Assembly: GCA_012295275.1 (NCBI GenBank)
Contig: CM022677.1
Coordinates: 21,105,631 to 21,128,130 of the forward strand
Length of the DNA: 22,500 nucleotides
Direction: 5' to 3'
DNA from: Chrysomallon squamiferum
Taxonomy: Eukaryota; Mollusca; Gastropoda; Neomphalida; Peltospiridae
In this document: positions 1-22,500 of the stretch, one piece after another
How positions within the stretch are numbered: position 1 is the stretch's first letter
Layout of the letters: the number at the start of each line of letters is the position of its first letter
Program-made: the position numbers and the translations under genes
Notes under the pieces: model-generated
The model's input: only the letters and a program-made list of their open reading frames with translations
Told to the model about the DNA's origin: nothing
The model's database searches: none

Positions 1-36
1 ATCTTAAATATATTTTTTCTCCGTGGCACTGCTTAC

Positions 37-46
37 TGATGACGTA
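37..46 (+). promoter_or_regulatory. Isolated TGATGACGTA element
   Basis: Identical ten bases to 887-896, preceded by AC and followed by ATAC. The paired TTACGTAA is not seen nearby. It may be the remnant of a third promoter copy whose rest lies outside the window or has decayed. Confidence 0.25.
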
Positions 47-170
47 ATACACATACATGCGCATCACATGTATATATAAATATGGACACATTTACGCGTA
101 CATTACATGTCAATATATGATTGTACATCTGTTATTAAAGATACGAATATATTCACACACACGTACGTAT

Positions 171-171
171 T

Positions 172-246
<75 letters not shown>

Positions 247-327
247 TAGAGGTCTATCTTTAAGTGTACTTTGTAATGTATTGAATATTCAGTCGGATAA
301 AAGGGTTGAGACAGAAACAGCGATAGG

Positions 328-395
<68 letters not shown>
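171..395. repeat. (ATT)n at 171-246 and (GA)n at 331-395
   Basis: Pure trinucleotide and dinucleotide tracts. The intervening 85 bp and the flanks show no gene. Confidence 0.95.
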
Positions 396-398
<3 letters not shown>

Positions 399-465
399 AT
401 TTAGAGAGACTAAAGTGAGAGAAAAAAATATATATTTGCCGCCCATACCAGGCCCCAACACTAAC

Positions 466-578
466 TGATGACATAAATATCAAATTACGTAAGAAAAAAA
501 AGGCTGAAAATCATGGCGTTGTCAACTAATGAACTTCTAACAATACTGTAGTAATAATAATAAGCTCCTATATTTAAA
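466..578 (+). promoter_or_regulatory. Diverged second copy of the promoter block
   Basis: TGATGACATA (466-475), TTACGTAA (485-492) plus GAAAAAAA, and TATTTAAA (571-578). Homology to 850-1110 continues to the ACAAGCAC segment near 670, but the splice-donor-like ACAG|GT there is ACATGT. No LRR exon follows, so it is an orphan promoter copy or an upstream enhancer. Confidence 0.45.
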
Positions 579-693
579 CTATTCTTTACGCTCTATTTTG
601 ATTATATTTGATTAGATTACAAAACTCAACAATGACCAAATTGTTTGATATAACTAGTTTGCATGACAAGCACATGTTTTTTTTGTTTTAATC

Positions 694-702
694 TTTCTTC
701 TT

Positions 703-733
<31 letters not shown>

Positions 734-809
734 TTATTATTATTATTATTATTATTATAATAAAATAAATAAAATAAAATAAAATAAAATAAAATAAAAT
801 AAAATGAAA
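694..809. repeat. Compound (CTT)n(ATT)n and (AAAAT)n
   Basis: CTT tract running into ATT, then about nine AAAAT units at 762-809. Separates the two promoter copies. Confidence 0.95.
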
Positions 810-886
810 TTAAACAACAGCAATAAAAACAGCTAGAGAGATGGAAAGAGATAAACAAAATTAAGAACTCATTTTCTGTCAGTAAG

Positions 887-1011
887 TGATGACGTAGTAT
901 GGAATTACGTAAGAAAAAAAGAGAGATGTGACATGTTATTCATGGCATAGTGAAGTAATGCACTTTTAATAATACTGTTCTCATCGTAATGGAACGCCAC
1001 TATTTAAAATA
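887..1011 (+). promoter_or_regulatory. Proximal promoter block: TGATGACGTA, TTACGTAA, TATA-like box
   Basis: TGATGACGTA (887-896, CRE/ATF-like), the palindrome TTACGTAA (905-912, C/EBP- or PAR-bZIP-like) followed by GAAAAAAA, and TATTTAAAATA (1001-1011, TATA-like). The same three elements in the same order and nearly the same spacing occur at 466-578. Binding is inferred from motif resemblance only. Confidence 0.5.
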
Positions 1012-1029
1012 TTCTGCATACTCTTCATT

Positions 1030-1088
1030 TGATTTGAACAGAAAACTGAACAAAGTTTTTATAAATGGCGTTTGTATCACAAGCACAG
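1030..1088 (+). other. Putative noncoding exon 1 (5' UTR) with short upstream ORF
   Basis: Lies about 25-30 bp downstream of the TATA-like box at 1001 and ends at CACAG|GTTTGT (donor 1089). The same donor context recurs in the broken second copy at 17065. An ATG at 1065 opens eight codons to the donor; spliced to the acceptor at 1604 it would read MAFVSQAQMRKNIK and stop at 1622-1624, a 14-residue upstream ORF before the main start. The 5' end is inferred. Confidence 0.4.
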
Positions 1089-1220
1089 GTTTGTTTGTTT
1101 TAATCTATTTGTTGTTTATTTTATTTTATAATAGTAAGGAACAAAAATAATAGACATTCGGCAGCAACTGCAATTTGTTATCGGAAATAAGAAAATAATT
1201 ATAATAATTACTATAACAAC

Positions 1221-1296
<76 letters not shown>

Positions 1297-1603
1297 TAAA
1301 GTAAAAAAAAAATGCAGATTCAGGATTTAGAGAAACTTTTTTTTTTCTGTTTTTATTTTTTCATTTTTTTTTTTTTTTTTTTTTTTTTTTATTTTTTTTT
1401 TATTTTGTTTTGTCATTATTAGTTTATTTCTTCTTTTTCGTCTTTTTTTTTCTTAAATAAAATTATGAACTGTAACAGTAATTAAAATAAGAAAAAGAAG
1501 GACAAGAACAGCAACAATAGTAATAATATCCTGACCATTATCTTACAACAACATGAATTATTTTCTTTCTGTCTGACCCAAATATTTTATATTTTGTTTT
1601 TAG
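1089..1603 (+). other. Putative intron 1 with (AAT)n and poly-T
   Basis: Contains (AAT)n at 1219-1295 and T-rich sequence at 1338-1401. The segment near 1155-1185 (CAGCAACTGCAATTTGTTAT) is conserved in the second copy near 17160. No coding exon seen. Confidence 0.4.
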
Positions 1604-1649
1604 ATGCGGAAAAACATTAAATGATATAATTTAACAGTAAAAACAGATG

Positions 1650-16023
<14,374 letters not shown>

Positions 16024-16269
16024 AAATGTCGATTCCTGTATATTAACAATACAGACAGAGCATAAAATTAGCTACGCATAGCTTAAATTATTAGAATATA
16101 ATATAAAGCTATTTTGACATAGTATAAAGCTAGAGTAACATAATTATAGTTATTACGACATTAGCATAAAGTTATCTGGATAAATTATAATGCAAATCTA
16201 GATATAGTTTGAAGCTGTCTAGATAGTTTAAATTATTAGGACATATTATAAAAGAATTTAAATATGAAA

Positions 16270-16275
16270 AATAAA
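16270..16275 (+). terminator. Candidate polyadenylation signal AATAAA
   Basis: AATAAA 247 bp after the stop codon. Two further AATAAA sites lie at 16311 and 16317. The homologous spot in the second copy has lost this hexamer. Confidence 0.4.
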
Positions 16276-16345
16276 GTATTTTAAAAAATGCAGAAGAAAG
16301 ATAAATATTAAATAAAAATAAATGTAGAGTTTTGTATATATCTCT

Positions 16346-16347
<2 letters not shown>

Positions 16348-16408
<61 letters not shown>
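16348..16408. repeat. (CA)n
   Basis: Pure CA run in the 3' flank of the main gene; the second copy has a short imperfect equivalent at about 18722-18746. Confidence 0.95.
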
Positions 16409-16409
<1 letters not shown>

Positions 16410-16599
16410 CTGAAAAACGAGTCAGGTGTTGATTGTTATCTTTTAATTGTTAAATTTCAGATAATATTTATTTATTTATTTTATTTACTTACTTTGTTAT
16501 TTATCTATTTATTTTGTTTCTTTTATTTGCTCTTTGAAATTAAAAGTATTTGCTCGTGTTTTTCTTTCTTGTTGTTTTGTTTTTATATATATATATATT

Positions 16600-16817
16600 T
16601 CTAACTTATTGTTGTTGCCGCTGTTAATAGTAGTAGTAGTAGAAGGAGGAGCAGCAACAGTATTTATTATGATCAGCATCATCATCATTATTATTGTTAT
16701 TATTATTATTGTTATTGTTATTATAGTGTTAATGAATAGGCGTATACTTAAAGGTAGTAACACATATATACGTCTATATGTTTGTCTATGAATCATTCTG
16801 TCTGTTGTTATTTATTT

Positions 16818-16860
<43 letters not shown>

Positions 16861-16890
16861 TAGGAATACACTCGAATGTAGTAGCTGAGG

Positions 16891-16970
<80 letters not shown>
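16600..16970. repeat. ATT/GTT tracts and (GA)n between the two gene copies
   Basis: Mixed trinucleotides 16600-16725, ATT at 16825-16857, GA at 16893-16970. No gene. A GA tract also precedes the main gene's upstream block, so it may travel with the duplicated unit. Confidence 0.85.
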
Positions 16971-16972
<2 letters not shown>

Positions 16973-17190
16973 AAATTAGGAACTCGTTTAGTTCTTGATT
17001 TGATTTCAACTGATTAGAAAACTGAACAAAAATTTTATGAATGGCGTTTGTATGACAAGCACAGGTTTGTTTGTTTTAATCAGTTTGTTGTTGTTTATTT
17101 TGTTTTATTTGTGCCTGACTAAATAGTAGTAAAGAAAAAAAATAGTTGAGACATTTGGCAGCGACTGCAATTTGTTATCGCGAAGAAGAA

Positions 17191-17230
<40 letters not shown>

Positions 17231-17473
17231 GGATTTTTTATGTTCTTTGTTTCTTTTTGTTCTTTATTTTCAATAACATGATGCACTGTAACAGTAATTA
17301 AAAGAAAAAATAACAACAAGAAGAAAAAGAACAACAACAACAACAATATTTTAACCACTATCTCAAAGCAGCATTATTTTCTTTCAGTCTGATCCAAGTA
17401 TTTCATATTTTATATTCAGATCCTGAAAAAAAAAAAAAAATGAACTGATTTAATTTAATGTTAAAAACGTTTA
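16970..17473 (+). pseudogene. 5' flank of the second copy, core promoter deleted
   Basis: Aligns with the main gene's 855-1646: the AACAAA/TTAGGAACTC start joins directly to TTGATTTGATTT. The block holding TGATGACGTA, TTACGTAA and the TATA-like box is missing. The exon-1-like end ACAG|GTTTGT at 17065 and the acceptor TATTCAG at 17419 are kept. The uORF equivalent stops after four codons (ATGGCGTTTGTATGA). An (AAT)n lies at 17190-17227. Confidence 0.7.
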
Positions 17474-18112
17474 ATGGATACCACCTTATTAATATTAAAA
17501 ACGATTGTCTTAATTTACCGTGCAGCCTGTGTACAGTGCCCTTCACAATATCGCTGTCAAAGGTATTCGTTTATTAATGATGTTGCTTGTCCAGAATCAC
17601 CCAGTTTCTTTCCCATTCTGTCCTACAGGACACAAGTGACAAAGACTATTCGACTTGATATACACCTCAGCCATCACAGACATTATCGAAATTAGATTTG
17701 CCATTCGAATCAACAATTACTATTCTTCAAGCCAAGTCGAAGTGTAACTCGTCCTTTGAAACTGAGGCGTTGATTAGATTGGCACATTCGATGGACTTTC
17801 TAAGTATTCAAAATGCTGGAATATATTTTAAAAACAGCATGACGTATCTGAAAGGAATTACGAAGCTGAAAAAGCTTGAACTGAGCAAGAACCAACAAGT
17901 GGACTGGGTGATGCACCAGAATTGTTTCACTGATCTAAACTTCATAATTCTGGCGATAATTGGCATGTAAAATGTAAAGGTAGTTTATATATATTACCAT
18001 ATTTCGCAGTAGTAATAGTAATAGTAGCAGCGATAACTGTAGCCTTATTATTACTATTATTATTTTAAAAAAATTGTTTACTCTTTCATTCCATATTCTG
18101 TTGAAACTTAAT

Positions 18113-18157
18113 GAATATCCCGCAATGCAACAGAGGGAGTCCTAATTCCTTTAAGAG
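18113..18157 (+). pseudogene. Relic 45-nt linker exon with destroyed acceptor
   Basis: Homologous to linkers 6, 9 and 10; would read G-I-S-R-N-A-T-E-G-V-L-I-P-L-R-G and keeps the GTTAGT donor, but the acceptor is TTAAT instead of TTAAG. Confidence 0.7.
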
Positions 18158-18319
18158 GTTAGTGTCCACCTTTCTTTTCTAAAAATCTGTTTTTTAAAAT
18201 GAATCTAAAAAAAAAAAAAGAGTACCAATTTTAACTGAAGTTGGAAAACTACCTTTATTTATTTATTTATTTATCTATGCATTTATTGTTAATCTGGCCT
18301 GTTTTGTCTTTCTCTACAG

Positions 18320-18438
18320 AAGAAAAAGCTGATAAGGCGGCATCAGGAAAAGGAAATGTCCGTTATATCCTAAAGTTTAAAAATGTCGATTCCTGTAAAT
18401 TAACAATACAGACACAGCATAAAGTTAGCTACGAATAG
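18320..18438 (+). pseudogene. Relic tail exon of the second copy
   Basis: Acceptor CTCTACAG intact. Relative to the main gene it lacks 5 nt near the start and 1 nt near 18370, so in phase 1 it reads EEKADKAASGKGNVRYILKF and on to a TAG at 18436-18438. In the main gene's phase 2 it hits TGA within four codons. Confidence 0.65.
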
Positions 18439-19054
18439 TTTCAATTATTACAATATGATATAAAGCTATTTACACATACCATAAAGCTAGAGTAACATAG
18501 TCAAAATTAGAATGACATTAGTATAAAGTTATCTGGATAAATGTAAATCTACATATAGTTTGAAGTGGCCTAGATGCAGTTTAAATTATCAGGACATATT
18601 ATGAAAGAATTTAAATATGAAAGAAGTATTTTAAAAAAGCAAAAGAAAGATAAACATTAAATAAAAAAAAAAATGTAGAGTTTGGTATCTGTCTGTCTGT
18701 CTATTTGTCTTTCTCTATATATACACACACGCACACACATACACACATCTGAATAAATAATCAGGTGTTTATGGTTATCTTTTTAATTGTTAAATTTCAG
18801 ATAATATTTATTTATTTACTTACTTTTTACTTAATTAATAAATTAATTAATTAATCATCTATTCATTTTGTACTCTTATTTTGGTCTTTGAAATTGAAAG
18901 TATTTGCTATTGTTTTTGTTTGTTGTTGCTTTGTATAACACGTGCAGCTATATTTATAATAAGCCAATAAAATCAAAAAGTAATTTCTGATATAAATATG
19001 ACAAACATCAATTCTTCTTTTTTAATTCCAAATGTTTTACTTTTCATTATATTG

Positions 19055-19710
19055 GCGTAATACAACTCCCATCACAGTTTCCATGGCATTAAAAAACGCC
19101 ATACTTTTCACGGTAATATTATAAAATAATTTTACAGTTCTGAGGTTAACATTGCAAAAGAACAAACTGAGTGTCCAGGGTTGTATTATAAAACGTCATG
19201 TTTCCCAGACTGAACATCACATTTGTTTAAGGTAATATTATAAAACAGCATCACAGTTCTAAGGGTAACATTATATAAAACAAAGCCAGTTTACATGGTA
19301 ATATTAGTAAGAACAAATACAACACTTTTTCAAGATAATATAAAATAGCATAACAGTTTTCAGACACAAACATGGTAGGTTCAAGGGTAATATTATAATA
19401 GAAGAGAACGCTTTTCAGGATAACATTTTAAAGAAACAATCATACTTTTCACATTTTTATTATTAAAAACGTATCACAGATTTTCAGGGCAGTATTGATA
19501 AAAACAAATAACATTGTTTCATGTTGTGTTATAAAAGAACAAACATCACACTTTCAGGGTAATTATAAAATATATCATATTTGTCATGGGTAAGTATAAT
19601 GAAAGAACACACATCACAGTTCTTAAGAAATAAATTAAAAGAGCAAAGCTATCATTTCCTGGCTCATGTTATAAAAGAACATCACACTTTCCAGCGTAAT
19701 TATACATTAA
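19055..19710. repeat. Degenerate ~34-bp tandem repeat
   Basis: About 19 diverged units with the core GGTAATATTATAAAA, AACA, ATCACA, TTTTCA. Core starts at about 19112, 19231, 19299, 19388, 19559 and others are spaced about 31-39 bp or double that. No conserved reading frame; open frames inside are chance. Confidence 0.8.
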
Positions 19711-20440
19711 ACAAAGTTCCTTTGAATAAAACTTGTATGTTTATGCTGTTCTTGAATCACTCACAGAAACGATAGTGTAACTTCATACTCTTTTGTTTGC
19801 AGTCAAATAATGTCGTATTTACACTTGCTATATTTAAATACAGCTCTTACAAAGAATATTGAAGAAATACCAATATTTATTTTAGGTATCATTTATTCCA
19901 TATTATTTTTGTCAAAAATGAAAACACTGTCACAGATGAAGCAAAAAATTAAATATGTAAGTTTTTGACTAGAAATTATTTTTATAAAAATCATTATAGT
20001 CGTATGTCATACTGCGTACTAAAAGCTGCTAAAAATAATTCTACTTAAGTAAACAAAATTCTTCAGTGAATTCTTTAAAAAAGCATTGAAATTGACTTCA
20101 CTTCTTGTTATTTAAAGAAAAACGTTGAGATCATAACAGTTAAAACACATTATTATCAACAGAACAAAGTCTTCCACTGAGAATTTCATTTGACACGTTT
20201 TTATAATGAGCAAACACTGTGTTTTGTAATAGAAATAAATTTGCATGATATTGCTTTGACATAGTGAGAAACAATATTTTAGACTAACCATTCTCGACAT
20301 ATGTCACATAGCTCCATGGGGACTGAAAATATGTAAAATATATGTTCTGTCTATCACTTCATGTAGTATCCTATTTATAACGGACTTTAGAACTCAGGAA
20401 GAAGCTTTTAGAATGGTCATGGCCAAAAGATGTATTAGAA
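19711..20440. other. No recognisable gene
   Basis: AT-rich, largely non-repetitive. Short open frames on both strands lack splice or domain support. Confidence 0.5.
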
Positions 20441-22045
20441 TGTTTAATATTGATCATTCCTATTTTCGCGAAGGATCTAGAGTTTTCTTTCCTTTGTTGT
20501 TCATCTTTCTTCTTTTTTTTTTTTTTCTTCCTTTCTGTCCTTTTCTAACACAGAATACCAACATTTTATCTTCTTCTTGAAAACAAAATTCGTTTTTGAT
20601 GCATGATTCTAATGAATGATTATATCTCGGTAATTTATAGTAACACCTGGTTGATTCGTCAAAGAGATTTTCCAAAGGATTGAATATTTTCTGAAAGATC
20701 GTGATATTTGAGTAGCCTAACATCGCAAGATAAACAGAAGTCTTGACATGTAAATAGTCACCATGAAGATGCAAGCTAAGACGACCGAAATTAGTGTTGT
20801 TGTAATTACCACTGTGTGGAACATCTTGACAATATCTACCTTCTGATGGCTAGAATCTCCAGCTTGACTTTTGTTTTAGAGAAAAATAGCATCACATCTT
20901 CAGAGTTCCTAGAGACTGGAAATACCTTCCATTATATTGGGCAACAGATGTTGTCTTTCTATACAATAATCAACGGATTGCTGTCATAATCTGCTGAATG
21001 TGTATTGAAATGATTAGAATGCATCAGTGGTGTCTTCAGATTGAAATAGTTATGAAAGATCATTTGGATGAAGGCAATTATAAGTATTCGCCGATCAAAC
21101 CACCATTCAGTCATGCTTTTGGTGAATACATACTCGGACCTTTGACCTTTAATCTGTAATCTCTCATCTCGATAGATTAGTATGTATCAAGTTCAGTGAT
21201 GGCAACGAATACATACAGGATACGATGACCACGTTACAGATCAGTTCAATCTTGTTAACATATTGTTTGCTGATGCCAATAAATCGCTTTCAAGTTAGAT
21301 GACTTTTTCTATAAAAATGTGTTTTATACTAATGTGTTCATGTTACAGTAGGAATTAAATCCTTCTGGAATACCACAGCACAGACGTACTCGGTAGCGAT
21401 GACTCGATTTATGCATCGCCTCGAATTTCTATTACACTGAAAAGTCCATAATAAAATGTTATTTTGAAATATCTTAATAGGCACTGTGTTTCCTCGTTGA
21501 AACAAATGTTGTCTTCTCATATAACAATTGATTTGAATTAATCAATATTACACTAATGACTATTCAACGGTGCAAATTATCTCGATGTACAAGTGTCCGT
21601 TAAAAAGACCAGTTCATTGGAGGTAACAATATTGACACAAAGACTGTTCACGGAAAGATGTTGTCCACTGAAGTAGTGAAGTAATCATAATTCACTCATA
21701 AAAGATTCCAGTGTCTACAATAAAAATCGTCTTCAGAAAAGTCACTGCATTCGTAGAAAAACTAATGACTTTCTAAAGTACTATCTAATTTATGATTGTC
21801 CTGATGCATCAATTGTTGATAAAAATTAACCAGTAACATACAGTTATATCTTGTGAATTATTGTATTGTAATAGTCTGCACTGATAGATCGATCCTAGAC
21901 ACAAACGAACTACAACAGACAATAATATCCAGCGAAATCTCAACCGCTGATGGAAATCATCTTGAACAGACAACAATATGTGAATTATGCAATCGTATTA
22001 ATCTTCACTGACACAAGGACTCTTGATGGTGCACACAGTAAGTTC
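20441..22045 (-). other. Possible 3' UTR of the minus-strand gene
   Basis: Non-repetitive 1.6 kb downstream of the minus-strand stop at 22046, with almost no microsatellites except a short T/C run at 20511-20535. An ATTAAA on the minus strand lies at 20441-20446. The extent is a guess. A 104-codon minus frame at 20460-20774 has a Lys/Arg-rich low-complexity end and no recognised domain. Confidence 0.3.
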
Positions 22046-22301
22046 TTAAATAACACTCGGATCATTAATATCTGTCTCTCCTGACGCAATGACAGTTTCT
22101 GGAACTGTTGACGTCATCAAAACACTGACATCTGCGTCATCCTTACCACGACTGCCTCCATTGACGTAGGCGCTGTTGACGGTGCCGGAATGTTTGCTTA
22201 TCAGCGTTTTTCTGTCCGACGAGATCACCGACTGCGCGTCTTCTCTGCTCACAACGTCCATCAAATCAGGTAAAAGTTCCTTTTCTTCTTTCTTTTTCTG
22301 A
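22046..22301 (-). CDS. Last coding exon of a minus-strand gene, cytoplasmic-tail-like
   Basis: On the minus strand an acceptor ...TTTTATCAG (AG at 22303-22302, or the next AG at 22299-22298) precedes about 83-85 codons to TAA at 22048-22046. The product starts with a charged KKKEEKELLPDLMDVV, is Ser/Asp/Thr rich, has no hydrophobic segment and ends DPSVI. Local GC is clearly higher than in the surroundings, as expected for coding sequence. The last three residues S-V-I fit a class I PDZ-ligand pattern (S/T-x-hydrophobic). I do not recognise the family; a membrane-protein C-terminus is plausible. The rest of the gene lies beyond 22.5 kb. The upstream continuation of the open frame through (AAAAT)n to 22429 is read-through into the intron. 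Confidence 0.6.
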
Positions 22302-22305
22302 CTGA

Positions 22306-22355
22306 TAAAATAAAATAAAATAAAATAAAATAAAAAATAAATAAAAATGAAGTGG
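22306..22355. repeat. (AAAAT)n
   Basis: Short pentanucleotide run next to the putative minus-strand acceptor; the same unit is seen at 762-809. Confidence 0.9.
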
Positions 22356-22500
22356 TGTTCGGACAGGGAAAGTAATGCAACGTAAATAAATATTAATATA
22401 CATATAGAAACGTATGAAGAAATATACAATTTAGAAAAAGTAGTAGTAGTAGTAATAGTGGTAATAATAAAAATAACAACAACAATAGTAACAAGAGCAA

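Larger units (their letters stand above)
17474..18438 (+). pseudogene. Truncated second copy of the LRR-TSP1 gene
   Basis: ATG 17474 opens a signal peptide and N-cap homologous to the main gene (MDTTLLILKTIVLIY...QCPSQ). A 1-nt deletion near 17680 gives TAG at 17693-17695. LRR homology resumes in another frame at 17698 and ends near 17955, where it joins sequence homologous to the main gene's intron at about 10050. Two N-cap Cys are replaced (CPSQYRCQRY). A 45-nt linker relic and the tail exon (18320-18438) follow; all nine TSP1 exons, most LRRs and the TM exon are absent. 3' flanking homology extends to about 18934. The copy is almost certainly nonfunctional as a receptor; a secreted fragment is unlikely. 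Confidence 0.8.

Noticed and set aside
107-483. Open frames on both strands with long Leu/Ile, Arg-Glu or Ser-Leu runs
   Set aside because: They are translations of (ATT)n and (GA)n microsatellites with no domain or splice support. The same applies to similar frames at 5226-5425, 6355-6700, 8884-9290, 13820-14220 and 16812-17009.
19581-19775. Plus-strand frame of 64 codons
   Set aside because: Lies in the degenerate 34-bp array and is not kept in frame from unit to unit.
20460-20774. Minus-strand frame of 104 codons
   Set aside because: Lys/Arg-rich end comes from a T/C low-complexity run; no homology recognised and it lies in the likely 3' UTR of the minus-strand gene.

Overview
This is animal nuclear DNA. 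Coding sequence is carried in small exons with GT...AG introns, the domains are extracellular animal modules (leucine-rich repeats and thrombospondin type-1 repeats), and the introns and flanks are AT-rich and packed with microsatellites ((ATT)n, (CTT)n, (GA)n, (CATA)n, (CAGA)n, (CA)n). There are no bacterial operons or ribosome-binding-site spacing. The repeat landscape would suit a mollusc or another lophotrochozoan, but that is only a guess from composition.

Main gene, + strand, about 1.0-16.3 kb. I reconstruct a type I membrane protein of about 1,200 residues: signal peptide, Cys-rich LRR N-cap, about 13 LRRs and an LRR C-cap in one large exon (1604-3086); nine TSP1 domains, one exon each; ten tiny linker exons of 15-45 nt; one transmembrane exon (14917-15007); and a short basic cytoplasmic tail (15957-16023). 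Every TSP1 and linker exon is phase 1 at both ends with a length divisible by three, so the exons are modular. This consistency is the strongest support for the model. One apparent 1-nt deletion near 2819 interrupts the LRR frame. Several exons have no ATG or are too short to stand out as open frames, and were found from splice sites and homology.

Upstream, 440-680 and 850-1110 are diverged copies of one promoter-like block: a TGATGACGTA-like element, TTACGTAA 18-19 bp further on, and a TATA-like box about 90 bp later. Introns hold degenerate 21-bp and 27-bp minisatellites and a tandem duplication covering TSP1 exons 7 and 8.

From 16.9 to 18.9 kb lies a second, broken copy of the gene. It keeps the start, the first LRR part, one 45-nt linker exon (with a lost acceptor), the tail exon and the 3' flank, but lacks all TSP1 and TM exons and the core promoter block.

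From 18.96 to 22.04 kb large microsatellites almost disappear. This part holds a degenerate ~34-bp tandem repeat (19.05-19.71 kb) and otherwise unassigned sequence that may include the 3' UTR of a minus-strand gene. That gene's last coding exon (22046 to about 22301) encodes a hydrophilic C-terminal tail of unrecognised family ending in a PDZ-ligand-like S-V-I.
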